Shown in pieces: positions 12,633-13,576 of a DNA stretch of 13,576 nt (positions are counted from its first letter, which is position 1; each line of letters opens with the position of its first letter). The stretch covers positions 1-13,576 of the forward strand of contig JAFMSC010000060.1 in the NCBI GenBank assembly GCA_017353825.1, read 5' to 3'. Source of the stretch: Hyphomicrobiaceae bacterium. GTDB taxonomy: Bacteria > Pseudomonadota > Alphaproteobacteria > Rhizobiales > Hyphomicrobiaceae. The position numbers were made by a program, and so were the translations under genes. The notes beneath the pieces are model-generated. The model saw only the letters and a program-made list of their open reading frames with translations. It did not search any database and was not told the DNA's origin.

Positions 12633-13478
12633 ATGAGCCTTGAGACCGCGAGCGTCGAGGTGCTGCCCTGGGTAAAGGCGGAACTCAACTATCTCGTCCC
12701 GACCAGGGAGCGCCCGCGCACGTACACCTACGACCCGCCCGCCGGTGTCCCGCGCAGCACGGCGGCCAACGAGCCGCACATCGTGCAGATCAGCGACGTG
12801 CGGCCGATCCTCTCGGAGGTCTCGCTCGACACGCACGGCTTCGACCTCGTGCCGCACCTCAGCGCTGTGCGACACTTCTATAACGAGCAGGAGGTGAAGG
12901 CGGTCTACTACCCCGAGGCCGAGCAACTCCTTAAGGACGTGACCGGGGCGGACCGGGTGTTCATCTTCGACAACACCGTGCGGCGGCGAGTGCCCGGCGC
13001 CCAGGACCGCCTGGTCGGACAGCCGCGGCAACCGGTGCCACGCGTGCACGTGGACCATACGGAAACATCCGGTCCGCAGCGGGTGCGTGACCTACTTCCC
13101 GAGCAGGCCGAACAATTGCTGCGGGGTCGTGTTGAGATCATCAATCTGTGGCGGCCGATCCGCGGGCCGCTGCTCGACATGCCGCTGGCTGTCGCCGATG
13201 CGAAGAGCGTGAAGCCTGAGCAGCTCATCGCCTCCGACCTCGTCTATCAGAACCGCGTCGGCGAGACCTACTCGGTCACCTACGACGCCCGCCACCGCTG
13301 GTACTACGTGCCCAGGATGGAGGCCGACGAGGTGCTGCTGCTCAAGTGCTACGATTCCAAGAGTGACGGGCGCGCCCGCTTCACCCCCCACACGGCCTTC
13401 GCCGACCCCACCACGCCCATCGGAGCGCCCCCGCGCGAGAGCATCGAACTGCGCGCCATGGTGTTCCACACCGCCTGA
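12633..13478 (+). CDS. CmcJ/NvfI-family oxidoreductase-like protein
   Basis: A 281-residue protein of the CmcJ/NvfI (AsaB-like) group, found in bacteria and fungi and related by fold to Fe(II)/2-oxoglutarate oxygenases. Landmarks are a YDPPAGVPRS N-terminal region, FDLVPHLSAVRHFYNEQEVK at 70-89, VFIFDNTVRRR at 109-119, the metal-type motif RVHVDHT with His139 and Asp141, INLWRPIRGPLLDMPLAVAD at 170-189, WYYVPRMEADEVLLLKCYDS at 223-242, FTPHTAF with a second His at 253, and a C-terminal IELRAMVFHTA with Arg274. Length is normal. AGGAGG (12620-12625) is 7 bases before the ATG, a strong ribosome site. CmcJ itself works in cephamycin methoxylation, but many members are orphans with unknown substrate. 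No biosynthetic neighbours are seen here. Confidence 0.87.
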   Translation: MSLETASVEVLPWVKAELNYLVPTRERPRTYTYDPPAGVPRSTAANEPHIVQISDVRPILSEVSLDTHGFDLVPHLSAVRHFYNEQEVKAVYYPEAEQLLKDVTGADRVFIFDNTVRRRVPGAQDRLVGQPRQPVPRVHVDHTETSGPQRVRDLLPEQAEQLLRGRVEIINLWRPIRGPLLDMPLAVADAKSVKPEQLIASDLVYQNRVGETYSVTYDARHRWYYVPRMEADEVLLLKCYDSKSDGRARFTPHTAFADPTTPIGAPPRESIELRAMVFHTA

Positions 13479-13479
13479 C

Positions 13480-13554
13480 GCGCCGGATCCCGGGCGCCGG
13501 CGCTATCTGTCGTACCCGCTGGCGCAGCTCGCGACCTTCACCCGGTCGCGAGCT
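13480..13554. terminator. Two hairpins after the CmcJ/NvfI-like gene
   Basis: GCGCCGG (13480-13486) pairs with CCGGCGC (13497-13503). Further on, AGCTCGCGACC (13526-13536) and GGTCGCGAGCT (13544-13554) form a perfect 11-bp stem with a 7-base loop, extended after a bulge by flanking GCGC. They lie directly after the stop codon, so termination (without a T tract) is likely. Confidence 0.5.
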
Positions 13555-13576
13555 CCGCGCTCGCACCCCCTGGCTC

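Overview
The window is GC-rich with dense, mostly intact genes on both strands. The protein families (an HmuQ/HmuD-type haem monooxygenase divergent from a HemP/HmuP-like gene, an NtaA/DszA-type flavin monooxygenase, a CmcJ/NvfI-type oxygenase, small Bradyrhizobium-like hypothetical genes) point to an alphaproteobacterium of the Hyphomicrobiales, probably near Bradyrhizobium. That placement is inference from gene content, since no rRNA or other marker is present. No tRNA, insertion sequence or CRISPR array was seen.

Layout. (1) 1-1156, haem handling: a partial membrane protein and a HemP/HmuP-like reading frame on the minus strand, divergent from a haem-degrading monooxygenase (818-1156). (2) 1153-1851: an atypical short-chain dehydrogenase, convergent with the monooxygenase and sharing the four bases CTAG for both stop codons. 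Its upstream region holds two perfect palindromes. (3) 2104-7975, a carboxylate/amino-acid locus around an IclR regulator. On the minus strand are a class V (serine/alanine/aspartate-glyoxylate type) aminotransferase, a ketopantoate-reductase-like protein and a D-2-hydroxyacid dehydrogenase. On the plus strand are the IclR regulator and a two-gene operon related to succinyl-CoA/malyl-CoA synthetase (SucCD/MtkAB). The aminotransferase and the reductase are broken by frameshifts, nonsense codons and deletions, and each carries a short exact triplication. The other genes are open.

(4) 8017-9342: a two-component-type flavin monooxygenase, convergent with the ligase operon across a hairpin. (5) 9343-9930: a mostly non-coding stretch with two strong hairpins and one doubtful lipoprotein-like ORF. 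(6) 9931-10826: a translationally coupled XRE regulator and membrane-anchored DEDDh-type exonuclease. (7) 11027-12463: a frameshifted GNAT acetyltransferase followed by four small hypothetical ORFs in two ATGA-overlapping pairs, the last frameshifted. (8) 12633-13478: a CmcJ/NvfI-family oxygenase-like protein followed by hairpins.

The best regulatory signal is a 17-bp palindrome found twice (4622-4638 and 5750-5766, 14 of 17 bases identical). One copy lies in the aminotransferase/IclR divergent region and the other on the predicted promoter of the ligase operon, with nearly the same position relative to a -10 element. This suggests that the IclR protein controls itself, the (now decayed) aminotransferase arm and the ligase operon as one regulon. 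The ligase pair departs from SucC consensus in loops that are normally invariant, so its acid substrate is probably not succinate.
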